A DNA stretch of 64,000 bases. Origin: Microbacterium mitrae (lineage in GTDB: Bacteria; Actinomycetota; Actinomycetes; Actinomycetales; Microbacteriaceae). Below are positions 54,157 to 62,408 of the stretch, piece after piece. The first letter of the stretch is position 1. Each line of letters starts with the position of its first letter. The notes below the pieces were generated by a model. The model was not told the DNA's origin. It searched no databases and saw only the letters and a program-made list of their open reading frames with translations. The stretch is taken from positions 124,001 through 188,000 of the forward strand of contig NZ_VRSW01000004.1 in NCBI RefSeq assembly GCF_008017445.1, read 5' to 3'. Both the position numbers and the translations under genes were made by a program.

Positions 54157-55425
54157 CTACTTCTGGAACGCTTCGGCGCGCGCCACGGCGCGGGCGACCT
54201 GCGCGTCCAGCGTGCGCCAAGCTCCGAGCTCGAACGAGAGCACGATCATCATCGGCGCGAGTGCGAGGAGGCACGCCCACAGCGGCCAGCCGACGGCCGC
54301 GAAAATGATCGCCAACACCGGCAGCGCGAGGGCGGAGGTTTGCAGCCACGCGTTCTTCGCGAACGCCGAAACCAGCCACGAGTGCAGCAGGTAGAGCGAG
54401 AGCATGAAGACGACGACGGGGATGGCGATCGACGCGATCGCGACCGTGTTGCTCACGTGGTAGTGGTCGTCGTAGACGTATCCGATGACGTGCAATCCCG
54501 CGCCGATGGCCGCAATGGAGGCAAAAACAAGCACGTGACCGTAGCCCCACACGAACGCCTTCGAGCGCCGCACCGCCAGCACGGCGGCGCTCGGTACGAG
54601 GAAGTACGCCCACCACAGACCGAATGAGACCACGATGCCCAAACCGATCACCATGATCGAGGAGAGCGTCCAGCCCTCGGTGTCGGTGAGCACGCGGGCG
54701 GCGGCGAGGGTTCCGAGCACCGTCTCACCGAGCGCGATGATGGCGAGCAGACCGTAGCGTTCGGCAATGTGGTGCGCGTGCCACGGAGTCATGCCGCCGC
54801 GCCGACCGCCGCGCGATTCGGCGATGATCGGGCCGCCAACATCAATTGCGCCGGCAAACAGCGCCGCGATCGCGAAGCCCGACGCATCGAGCGGAAACAG
54901 CAGAATGAGAACCCAGGCAACCTGCGCACTGCCCACCACAATGGCGTAGCTTTTCGCGACGGCGCGGTATTGCGGGTTGCCGTGCGCAGCGCGCAGCCAC
55001 TGCGCAATCATGGCGATGCGCATCACCACATATCCGGCAACCATCACGCCGTTGTCGATGGCACCGCCCTCGTGAAGCGACTTGAACATCGCGGGCAACC
55101 CGATGGCGAGAATCACCACGCCCACCATTTGCACCATGGTCAGCAGTCGGTACAGCCAGTCGTCGGTATCGAACGCCGACGCAAACCAGGAGTAGTTGAT
55201 CCACGCCCACACGATTGCAAACATCGCGAAGGCAAAACCCCCGATCGCACTGCCATAATGAGCCTCGGCGATGCCATGGGCGAGCTCATTACCAGCCACG
55301 CCGAACGCGGCAACAAAGGTCAGGTCAAAGAACAGCTCAAGCGTCGTCGCGCCGCGGTGACCCTCATGCGGATTGCGGCCAACCATGCGCTGCAGGCCGT
55401 GGCGGTAGTAGCTGGGTGTAGACAT
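54157..55425 (-). CDS. Second LtrA family membrane protein
   Basis: This 422-residue polytopic protein has the LtrA motif TTLELFFDLTFVAAFGVA at about residues 26-43 and HHIAERYGLLAIIALGETVLG in the middle. It is distinct from the copy at 45884 (about 30 kb apart in annotation terms, different N-terminus), so the genome keeps at least two paralogues. It starts at ATG 55425. Function unproven. Confidence 0.85.
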   Translation of the reverse strand: MSTPSYYRHGLQRMVGRNPHEGHRGATTLELFFDLTFVAAFGVAGNELAHGIAEAHYGSAIGGFAFAMFAIVWAWINYSWFASAFDTDDWLYRLLTMVQMVGVVILAIGLPAMFKSLHEGGAIDNGVMVAGYVVMRIAMIAQWLRAAHGNPQYRAVAKSYAIVVGSAQVAWVLILLFPLDASGFAIAALFAGAIDVGGPIIAESRGGRRGGMTPWHAHHIAERYGLLAIIALGETVLGTLAAARVLTDTEGWTLSSIMVIGLGIVVSFGLWWAYFLVPSAAVLAVRRSKAFVWGYGHVLVFASIAAIGAGLHVIGYVYDDHYHVSNTVAIASIAIPVVVFMLSLYLLHSWLVSAFAKNAWLQTSALALPVLAIIFAAVGWPLWACLLALAPMMIVLSFELGAWRTLDAQVARAVARAEAFQK

Positions 55426-55528
55426 TCGATCTCCCAAGGTAAGGAAATAAATGTACTGGCACCCCGCCGCCCCTCCGCAACCTGTGGCGCGGTTCCTGGG
55501 GCGTGGTCTTCGGCCTGTGGCGTGGTTC

Positions 55529-56057
55529 CGCGGCGTGGTTCCGGCCCGCTGCTCGGCCTGTCGGCAACGCGAGGGCAGGAGATTACGCCGGGAGAAGGAG
55601 ATTCTGGCCAGATTCTCCTTGCGCGGGCGGAATCTCCTTCTGCCGCGTGGGCTCGGAGCCTGAAGTGACAGCGGAGGAACCCTTGCCCCGCGGCGTGGTT
55701 CCGGCCCGCTGCTCGGCCTGTCGGCAACGCGAGGGCAGGAGATTGCGCCGGGAGAAGGAGATTCGCCCAGATTCTCCTTGTGTGGGCGGAATCTCCTTCT
55801 GCCGCGTGGGCTCGCAGCCTGAAGTGACTCGGAAACGGTCGCGTTAGGTCGCGCCTACTGCCCGCGTTGGGCCTTGGCGACTCCCCGGCGAGTCGGCACC
55901 CATGGTTCCGCTTCCTGCCCGGCGGCCTGTGGCGTGGTTCCGGCCCGCTGGTCTGCCTGTCGGCAACGCGAGGGCAGGAGATTACGCCGGGAGAAGGAGA
56001 TTTGGGCCAGATTCTCCTTGCGCGGGCGTAATCTCCTTCTGCCGCGTGGGCCCGCAG
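55529..56057. repeat. Three-copy structured repeat (about 130-140 bp each)
   Basis: Copies lie at 55529-55669, 55689-55828 and 55931-56057. Each contains GTCGGCAACGCGAGGGCAGG, then an outer hairpin pair (GGAGATTACGCC with GGCGTAATCTCC) around an inner near-palindrome (AAGGAGATT...ATTCTCCTT), then TCTGCCGCGTGGG. Single changes in one arm are partly mirrored in the other (copy C is perfect over the outer arm). No protein-coding frame is credible across 55440-56160. Confidence 0.85.
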
Positions 56058-56160
56058 GGCCGAAGAGGGGCCCGGAACCACGCGGCGAGGCCCCGGAACC
56101 ACGGTGCAGGGGCTCGGGAGGTGCAGGAAGCGCGAGGGCGCGGGGGCGCGAAACCGCGGG

Positions 56161-57438
56161 TTAGCGCAGGATCATGGTTTGGAAGAAGATCCAGCAGATG
56201 ATCATCGTGGCGATAACGATAACCGATGCCCATGGCACACCCCGGCGCAGGCGGCGGCCACCCATGGCGACCCCCTTCGGCCCGAGATACGGGTTGTTTG
56301 GCGGGCGTGTGCCGGGCGGAACCATATGCGCGGCTTGCGCCACCGTCATGCCCATGGCTGCGCCAACGTTGGGCTGATACGCGGCGGCCGGCGGCACGGA
56401 ACCAGCAAACGGCGCGGGCGCATAGCCCGGGTCGGAAACCTGCCCGCCGGAGAAATCGCCACCCGCAAGCCCACCAGCACCAGCCCCATACCCGCCACCC
56501 GCAGCCCCGCCATATCCAGCGCCGTACTGCTCGGCTTCGAGGCGCAGGCGGTCATCGCGCCAGCGCTCCCACTGATCAACCTTCACCAAGAATGAGTCGA
56601 CAACCGAGTACAACCACGCCCACATGCGCGGGTCGAGCCCCACGAGCGGGTTCTTTGCGTAGAAATACACCCAGTCGTCGATGATCTCAACGTCGAGTTC
56701 GGCGGCGTTGTCGATAAATCGCACCATCACATCGGGCGTGAAAAGGTACAGCGCATCGCGCTCGTAGCCCTGCGGGCAGTAGAGCCGAAAGTATCGATCA
56801 AAGTCGCCCTCGAGGCTCAGGTGCTGGTCTCGGTCGATGCGGATCGGAAGATTGGAACCAAAGAAGCCGTTGTTGCCCTCGGCGTCCAGCACGATGTGGG
56901 GCAGCAGGTTTTCCAACCGCACCGCGACATAGCCCCAGTGGTGCGTCTGCTGCGACTTACCCGAACCGGTCGTGTACTGATAGTTGCCAAACTCCACCGG
57001 GCGCACCGTGTTCGTGCGCAGCACGCTGGTGTGCAGTCGGCCGCCACCCACATCGAACAGCATGCCGTTGTACTTGTCGGTGTGTCGGCCCACGTAGGTC
57101 AGGTCGTTGGCGCGCGCGAAGGCCCACAACCGCATGGCCTGATCAAACCGCATCCGATACGTGTACCACGCCACGAGTCCGGCAAGCAGGGCGCCAACCA
57201 GGCCCATAACCACACCGGCGCCGAGTCCGTTTGCCGAGGCGTGTCCGCGCGAAAGCGCCCCGCCAACGATGAGTCCACCAAAACCGAGAAAGAAGAACGC
57301 GCCCAGCGCCCACCATGCGGTCGCGTTGGTCGGCGCGTACGGCGTTTGCTTGAACTCAGCGACCCACTGCGGGCTGATGGTTCCGGTCAAAATTTCTGGA
57401 TGCAACGGGCCGCGAGCCCAGCGTTCATCACGTGTCAT
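56161..57438 (-). CDS. Membrane protein of unknown function (two N-terminal and one C-terminal TM)
   Basis: This 425-residue protein starts at ATG 57438 behind GGGGGACAC. Two transmembrane helices lie near residues 40-60 and 70-92. A soluble domain of about 200 residues follows (MLFDVGGGRLHTSVLR ... FDRYFRLYCPQGYERDALYLF), then a Gly/Ala/Tyr-rich linker and a C-terminal helix. The middle domain resembles proteins annotated DUF3137, with low certainty. It follows the 57482-58462 gene on the same strand with a 43-bp gap. Confidence 0.7.
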   Translation of the reverse strand: MTRDERWARGPLHPEILTGTISPQWVAEFKQTPYAPTNATAWWALGAFFFLGFGGLIVGGALSRGHASANGLGAGVVMGLVGALLAGLVAWYTYRMRFDQAMRLWAFARANDLTYVGRHTDKYNGMLFDVGGGRLHTSVLRTNTVRPVEFGNYQYTTGSGKSQQTHHWGYVAVRLENLLPHIVLDAEGNNGFFGSNLPIRIDRDQHLSLEGDFDRYFRLYCPQGYERDALYLFTPDVMVRFIDNAAELDVEIIDDWVYFYAKNPLVGLDPRMWAWLYSVVDSFLVKVDQWERWRDDRLRLEAEQYGAGYGGAAGGGYGAGAGGLAGGDFSGGQVSDPGYAPAPFAGSVPPAAAYQPNVGAAMGMTVAQAAHMVPPGTRPPNNPYLGPKGVAMGGRRLRRGVPWASVIVIATMIICWIFFQTMILR

Positions 57439-57481
57439 GTTGTGTCCCCCTACGATTCGATCGTAGTCAGCAGCCTGAAGA

Positions 57482-58462
57482 TCAGCCGTTGATCTCGTCC
57501 GCATCCGCCGTCAACAGCGACTCCGCCGGCAGGCGCCACGCCTCAAGTCGGTCATCGTTGAGGAGTGCAGAAATGAGCTCTTCACTGCCGCCGACGACGG
57601 TCGAATCCCAGTCGATCTCGCTCACAATGACCCAGGCCCGATCTTCTGGCCACAACAGCGCCGGCCCGTGCGTAAAGGCGGTGTGATCGGGGTGTTGCCA
57701 CAGCACCGACTCCTGCCAGGTCGGGTACATAAACACCCCCGGCGACATCGCGAACAGCACATAGTCGCGGTTGGGAAGAGACAGCCGCGGCCCGCGCGAA
57801 ATATCGTCGCTCAAGATGCCAGGGTGCCAGGTCTCCTTGCCAAACGGGTTGTTCATCATCGACTTACGAATGCGCGCCAAAAACGACTCATGCGGTGTGG
57901 TCTCAATGTCGCCGATCATCGCGCCGTCATCACCAAATCTCGCGGCACGTTGGCCGATCTGACGCATCGAACCCACCAGATCCCCCCACCCCTCCCACAC
58001 CGCGGCAAACCCCGCGCGCGGCGTGGTGGTGTGTTCCACCGCTGTCTGCACCACGGCCGTGAGCAACTCGGGCTCCAAGAATCCCTCTTCGCCACCCTGG
58101 TACTCGGCGCCATTCACGCGCCCATCGGCGCCGTATGGTTCCGTCGCCCCCGTCACCGCATGCCACTGCGCCAACGCGTGCATCGTGGTTCCGAAAGTCT
58201 CGGCCGTCTCGGCCCACGTCACCCGCGCGGTGACAAACTGCTCCAGCACCCGCATCGCCTCGTCGTGCGGCATGCGCGCGATGTCGTCGGCAGACGGAAC
58301 CACGCCGCCGGGCACCGTGCGCCGTGTTGCGGGATGAAAAATGCGGGCGTAGGCGTCAAAGCCGCGGGGCACGGCCATATGCATCGTGAAGTCTCGTGAC
58401 CAGTCGTCGCTGAGGCGCGGGGAAATCCAGTCGGCCACAGAAACGTCAGACTGCCAGTGCAT
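57482..58462 (-). CDS. Hypothetical cytosolic protein
   Basis: This 326-residue protein has no signal peptide or transmembrane segment. It contains several Trp-rich stretches (TMHMAVPRGFDAYARIFHPA, AAVWEGWGDLV, LLWPEDRAWVIVSEID) and looks like a single folded domain. It is typical of conserved Microbacteriaceae proteins of unknown function. No motif I can name. It is first of two minus-strand genes facing away from the ABC operon. Confidence 0.7.
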   Translation of the reverse strand: MHWQSDVSVADWISPRLSDDWSRDFTMHMAVPRGFDAYARIFHPATRRTVPGGVVPSADDIARMPHDEAMRVLEQFVTARVTWAETAETFGTTMHALAQWHAVTGATEPYGADGRVNGAEYQGGEEGFLEPELLTAVVQTAVEHTTTPRAGFAAVWEGWGDLVGSMRQIGQRAARFGDDGAMIGDIETTPHESFLARIRKSMMNNPFGKETWHPGILSDDISRGPRLSLPNRDYVLFAMSPGVFMYPTWQESVLWQHPDHTAFTHGPALLWPEDRAWVIVSEIDWDSTVVGGSEELISALLNDDRLEAWRLPAESLLTADADEING

Positions 58463-58644
58463 GCCTTCACTCTATTGAGCATGAGATGGCTTTGGTATTG
58501 GGCTTCTGAGCACGCACCGGCCCCTGCACTGCGCAAAGAGTATCGCTTCGGTGTCGTTAGTGGCGCTGGGCCGGGGCGCCCGGTAGGTTCGGTACTCACT
58601 CATGACGGTGCGCAAAGAGGCGCGCCAGGAGGGATCCACAGCAA

Positions 58645-60324
58645 ATGCAAAAATCACGAGGACGCCTTGCGGCTGTCATCGCTGGAGCGGCTGTAATCAC
58701 CCTCGCGCTGGGAGCATGTGCCCAGAGCGAGCGTGACGACACGGGCGGAACGAGCGGAGACGGCGGCGACGCCGCGGTTGACACCACGTTTGTTTTCGCC
58801 GCATCAAGTGACCCGGCCACCCTCGACCCGGCCTTCGCTCAAGACGGCGAGACTTTCCGTGTCGCACGTCAGATCTTTGAAGGTCTGGTTGGCACCGAAC
58901 CCGGAACGGCCGACCCGGCTCCGCTGCTCGCCGAAAGCTGGGAGACGTCAGAAGACGGCCTGAGCACGGTGTTCCAGCTGAAGGAGGGTGTCACGTTCCA
59001 CGATGGCGAGCCCTTCAACGCAGAAGCCGTCTGCGCAAACTTTGACCGCTGGTACGACTGGGAGGGCTTGGCTGCGTCTGAGGCTCTCGGTTACTACTAC
59101 TACAAGCTCTACAAGGGCTACGCGTCTGACCCGTCGAAGGCGGTTTACGAATCGTGCGAGGCCGATGGTGACTACAGCGTCACGATCAACCTGGCAAAGC
59201 CGTTCGCCGGCTTCGTTCCGTCGCTGAGCCTGCCCGCATTCTCGATGCAGTCGCCGAAGGCTCTCGAAGAGTTCGGTGCTGACGATGTTGGCGGAACCGC
59301 TGAAGCACCGACCATGTCGGAGTACGGCGAGGGTCACCCGGTTGGTACCGGTCCGTTCAAGTTTGAGTCGTGGTCGCCGGGTGAGAACGTCACCCTGGTG
59401 AGCAACGAAGACTACTGGGGCGACAAGGGCCAGATCGAAGAGATCATCTTCCGTGTCATCGACGACCCGACGGCTCGCCGTCAGGCACTCGAGTCGGGCT
59501 CCATCGACGGCTACGACCTCGTTGGTCCGGCCGACTCGAAGGCACTCGAAGACGCGGGCTACAAGATGGTTTCGCGCCCGCCGTTCACGATCCTGTACCT
59601 GGCGTTCAACCAGGCCGTTCCCGAGCTGCAAGACCCGAAGGTGCGCGAGGCTCTGTCTTACGCCATCGACAAGGACGCGCTGATCTCGCAGGTTCTGCCC
59701 GAGGGCACCCAGAAGGCAACGCAGTTCATGCCGCCGGTCGTCAACGGATACAACGATGACGTCACCACGTATGACTACGACCCGGAGAAGGCGAAGGCTC
59801 TGCTGGCCGAGGCTGGTTACACCGAAGCCAACCCGCTCCAGCTTGAGTTCAACTACCCGGTCAACGTTTCGCGTCCGTACATGCCAGACCCCGAGCAGAT
59901 CTTCACGGTTCTCTCGACCCAGCTGGCTGAGGTTGGCGTGCAGACCACGCCGGTTTCCAACGAGTGGGTTGACTACCTCGACCTCACCACGGGAACGCCG
60001 AACCACGGCATCCACCTGCTCGGGTGGACGGGTGACTACAACGACACCGACAACTTCGTCGGCGTCTTCTTTGGCCAGGAGTCAAGCGAGTGGGGCTTCA
60101 ACAACCCCGAGCTGTTCGCAGCACTCGATGAGGCACGTGGCATCGCCGACCTGGACGAGCAGACCGCTCTGTACCAGGACATCAACGAGCAGGTTGCTCT
60201 GTTCATCCCCGGTGTGCCGCTGGCACACCCCGCTCCGACGCTCGCGTTCAGCGACCGTGTTGAGAGCTTCCCGGCCAGCCCGGTCAACGACGAGGTCTTC
60301 AGCGAAATCGTCCTGACTAAGTAA
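58645..60324 (+). CDS. Oligopeptide/dipeptide ABC transporter substrate-binding lipoprotein (SBP family 5)
   Basis: This 559-residue extracytoplasmic protein has a lipoprotein signal with lipobox LGAC at about residue 26. The family 5 core is visible: SSDPATLDPAF, GVTFHDGEPFNAEAV, GTGPFKFESWSPGENV, and Trp-rich substrate-pocket segments. It delivers peptides (or a related solute) to the permeases encoded next. It is first in an operon with two permeases and a double ATPase. Confidence 0.93.
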   Translation: MQKSRGRLAAVIAGAAVITLALGACAQSERDDTGGTSGDGGDAAVDTTFVFAASSDPATLDPAFAQDGETFRVARQIFEGLVGTEPGTADPAPLLAESWETSEDGLSTVFQLKEGVTFHDGEPFNAEAVCANFDRWYDWEGLAASEALGYYYYKLYKGYASDPSKAVYESCEADGDYSVTINLAKPFAGFVPSLSLPAFSMQSPKALEEFGADDVGGTAEAPTMSEYGEGHPVGTGPFKFESWSPGENVTLVSNEDYWGDKGQIEEIIFRVIDDPTARRQALESGSIDGYDLVGPADSKALEDAGYKMVSRPPFTILYLAFNQAVPELQDPKVREALSYAIDKDALISQVLPEGTQKATQFMPPVVNGYNDDVTTYDYDPEKAKALLAEAGYTEANPLQLEFNYPVNVSRPYMPDPEQIFTVLSTQLAEVGVQTTPVSNEWVDYLDLTTGTPNHGIHLLGWTGDYNDTDNFVGVFFGQESSEWGFNNPELFAALDEARGIADLDEQTALYQDINEQVALFIPGVPLAHPAPTLAFSDRVESFPASPVNDEVFSEIVLTK

Positions 60325-60329
60325 GCCGG

Positions 60330-60365
60330 AGTGGTGGGGAGGACCGCGCGGCTCTCCCCACCACT
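60330..60365 (+). terminator. Intercistronic hairpin after the binding-protein gene
   Basis: Arms 60330-60340 and 60355-60365 (AGTGGTGGGGA) form an 11-bp perfect stem, extendable by one pair, in the 70-bp gap before the first permease gene. Such hairpins often stabilise the binding-protein message or reduce downstream transcription. Confidence 0.7.
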
Positions 60366-60394
60366 ATTCAGCCCTCACAACACCGGAGTTTTGC

Positions 60395-61399
60395 GTGCTG
60401 CGAACTATTGGCAAGAGGATTCTGCTCCTCGTCCCCACCCTCTTTGGCCTTAGCCTTCTTCTGTTTTTCTGGGTTCGTGCCCTCCCCGGCGGACCAGCCG
60501 TTGCCCTTCTCGGTGAGAAGGCCACCCCCGAAGCCGTTGAACGAATCAACGCCCTGTACGGCTTCGATCGCCCCATCTACGAGCAATATTTCACCTGGAT
60601 GGGTCGCCTCCTGCAGGGCGACTTCGGAAACTCGATCGGAACCGGTCGCCCGGTTGTTGAGGAGTTCTTCCGCCGTTTTCCCGCAACGATTGAACTTTCC
60701 ATCCTTGCCCTGATCTTCGCGGTCGGCATTGGCGTTCCGCTCGGCTACTGGGCAGCGCGCCGCCACGGCAAGATGAGCGATCACGCCGCCGTGATTTTCA
60801 GCCTCATCGGCATCACAATTCCGGTGTTCTTCCTGGCCTTCATGCTGAAGTACGTCTTCGCCGTGCAGTTGGGATGGCTGCCCAGCGACGGCCGCCAAAA
60901 CCCACGCATTGATGCGACTCACGTCACCGGGTTCTACGTTTGGGACGGCATCATCACCGGCGAGTACGACGCCGCATGGGATGCCTTCTTGCACCTCATC
61001 TTGCCGGCGATCGCGCTCGGAACCATTCCGCTCGCCATCATCGTGCGCATCACCCGCGCCTCGGTGCTCGAAGTGCAAAACGCCGACTACGTGCGGACGG
61101 GTCGCGCGAAGGGCATCTCGACCGGCACGCTGCGCAACCGCTTCATCATGCGCAACGCCATGCTTCCGGTGGTCACCACGATCGGTTTGCAGACCGGCCT
61201 GCTCATTTCGGGCGCCGTCTTGACCGAAACGGTGTTTGCCTTCCCCGGCATTGGTTCCTTCCTCGCGAGAGCAATCTTCACGAGAGACTTCCCGGTGCTG
61301 CAGGGCTTCATCATCTTTATCGCCATCGCTTATGCGCTCATCAACCTGCTGGTTGATATCTCATACAGCCTGATCGACCCGCGTGTGCGCGTTCAGTAA
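60395..61399 (+). CDS. ABC transporter permease (DppB type)
   Basis: This 334-residue integral membrane protein has six helices and the N-terminal LFGLSLLLFFWVRALPGGPA typical of DppB/OppB. The cytoplasmic EAA loop reads YVRTGRAKGIS. It pairs with the DppC-type subunit to form the pore. It starts at GTG 60395. Confidence 0.93.
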   Translation: MLRTIGKRILLLVPTLFGLSLLLFFWVRALPGGPAVALLGEKATPEAVERINALYGFDRPIYEQYFTWMGRLLQGDFGNSIGTGRPVVEEFFRRFPATIELSILALIFAVGIGVPLGYWAARRHGKMSDHAAVIFSLIGITIPVFFLAFMLKYVFAVQLGWLPSDGRQNPRIDATHVTGFYVWDGIITGEYDAAWDAFLHLILPAIALGTIPLAIIVRITRASVLEVQNADYVRTGRAKGISTGTLRNRFIMRNAMLPVVTTIGLQTGLLISGAVLTETVFAFPGIGSFLARAIFTRDFPVLQGFIIFIAIAYALINLLVDISYSLIDPRVRVQ

Positions 61400-61410
61400 G
61401 GAGGCTCGAC

Positions 61411-62379
61411 ATGACAAACACACTTCCTCCGCACCCCGGCGGCGAGCCTGACTCGACGCCCACTCTGCCCGAGACCGTTGTGGTCTCGACGGCAGCAACC
61501 AAGGAGCGCACCGGCGGCTTCTGGCAAGACACCTTCCGTCGCCTGCGTCGCAACCCGGTGGCCTGGATCGGCGCCGCCATCGTGCTGATCTTCGTGATCA
61601 TCGCCGCTCTCGCCCCGTGGCTTGCGCCCTACCCCGAGACGGCACTGCCCGGCGCGAAGTACATCACGCCGACGCATATTCCGGGGCCCGGTGAGATTCC
61701 GGAGTTTCCTCTCGGCCTTGACCGCTTTGGTGGTGACGTGCTCTCCAAGCTCATTTGGGGTGCGCGAGCGTCGCTCATGATCGGTGTCATTTCGACGGCA
61801 TTCGGTCTGCTCGGTGGTCTCGCGCTCGGCTTCATCGCCGGCATGTTCGGCGGCTGGGTCGACAACCTGGTGATGCGCTTCGTCGACATTCTGCTGTCGG
61901 TTCCGAACCTGCTGCTGGCCGTGTCGATTGCCGCCATCCTCGGGCAGAGCCAGTTCGCGGTGATGATCGCTATTGGTGCCAGCCAGGTGCCGATCTTCGC
62001 GCGACTGTTGCGTGCCTCAATGCTGCAACAACGCTCCAGTGACTACGTGCTCTCGGCGCAGACCCTCGGTCTTGGCCGTGGCCGCATCACGATGAGCCAC
62101 GTGCTGCCCAACTCGATCGGCCCGGTCATCGTGCAGGGAACCCTATCGCTGGCTACCGCCGTGATTGACGCCGCGGCGCTCAGCTTCCTCGGTCTCGGTG
62201 GCGGTCGCCCCGAGACGGCTGAGTGGGGTCGCATGCTCACCTACGCTCAGGCGGAGTTGGCAATCGCACCGCAGCTCGCCTTCTTGCCCGGTATTTGTAT
62301 CGCCATCACGGCGCTCGGCTTCACCCTGTTTGGTGAGTCGTTGCGTGAGGCGATGGACCCGCGCACGCGAGCGAGGTAG
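61411..62379 (+). CDS. ABC transporter permease (DppC type)
   Basis: This 322-residue permease has a polar N-terminus of about 45 residues, then LRRNPVAWIGAAIVLIFV and FPLGLDRFGGDVLSKLIWGAR, hallmark DppC/OppC motifs. The EAA loop (YVLSAQTLGLGRGRIT) contacts the ATPases. It begins 11 bp after the DppB gene. Confidence 0.93.
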   Translation: MTNTLPPHPGGEPDSTPTLPETVVVSTAATKERTGGFWQDTFRRLRRNPVAWIGAAIVLIFVIIAALAPWLAPYPETALPGAKYITPTHIPGPGEIPEFPLGLDRFGGDVLSKLIWGARASLMIGVISTAFGLLGGLALGFIAGMFGGWVDNLVMRFVDILLSVPNLLLAVSIAAILGQSQFAVMIAIGASQVPIFARLLRASMLQQRSSDYVLSAQTLGLGRGRITMSHVLPNSIGPVIVQGTLSLATAVIDAAALSFLGLGGGRPETAEWGRMLTYAQAELAIAPQLAFLPGICIAITALGFTLFGESLREAMDPRTRAR

Positions 62380-62408
62380 AGCGACATGATGACGAAAGGA
62401 TGGATCGC

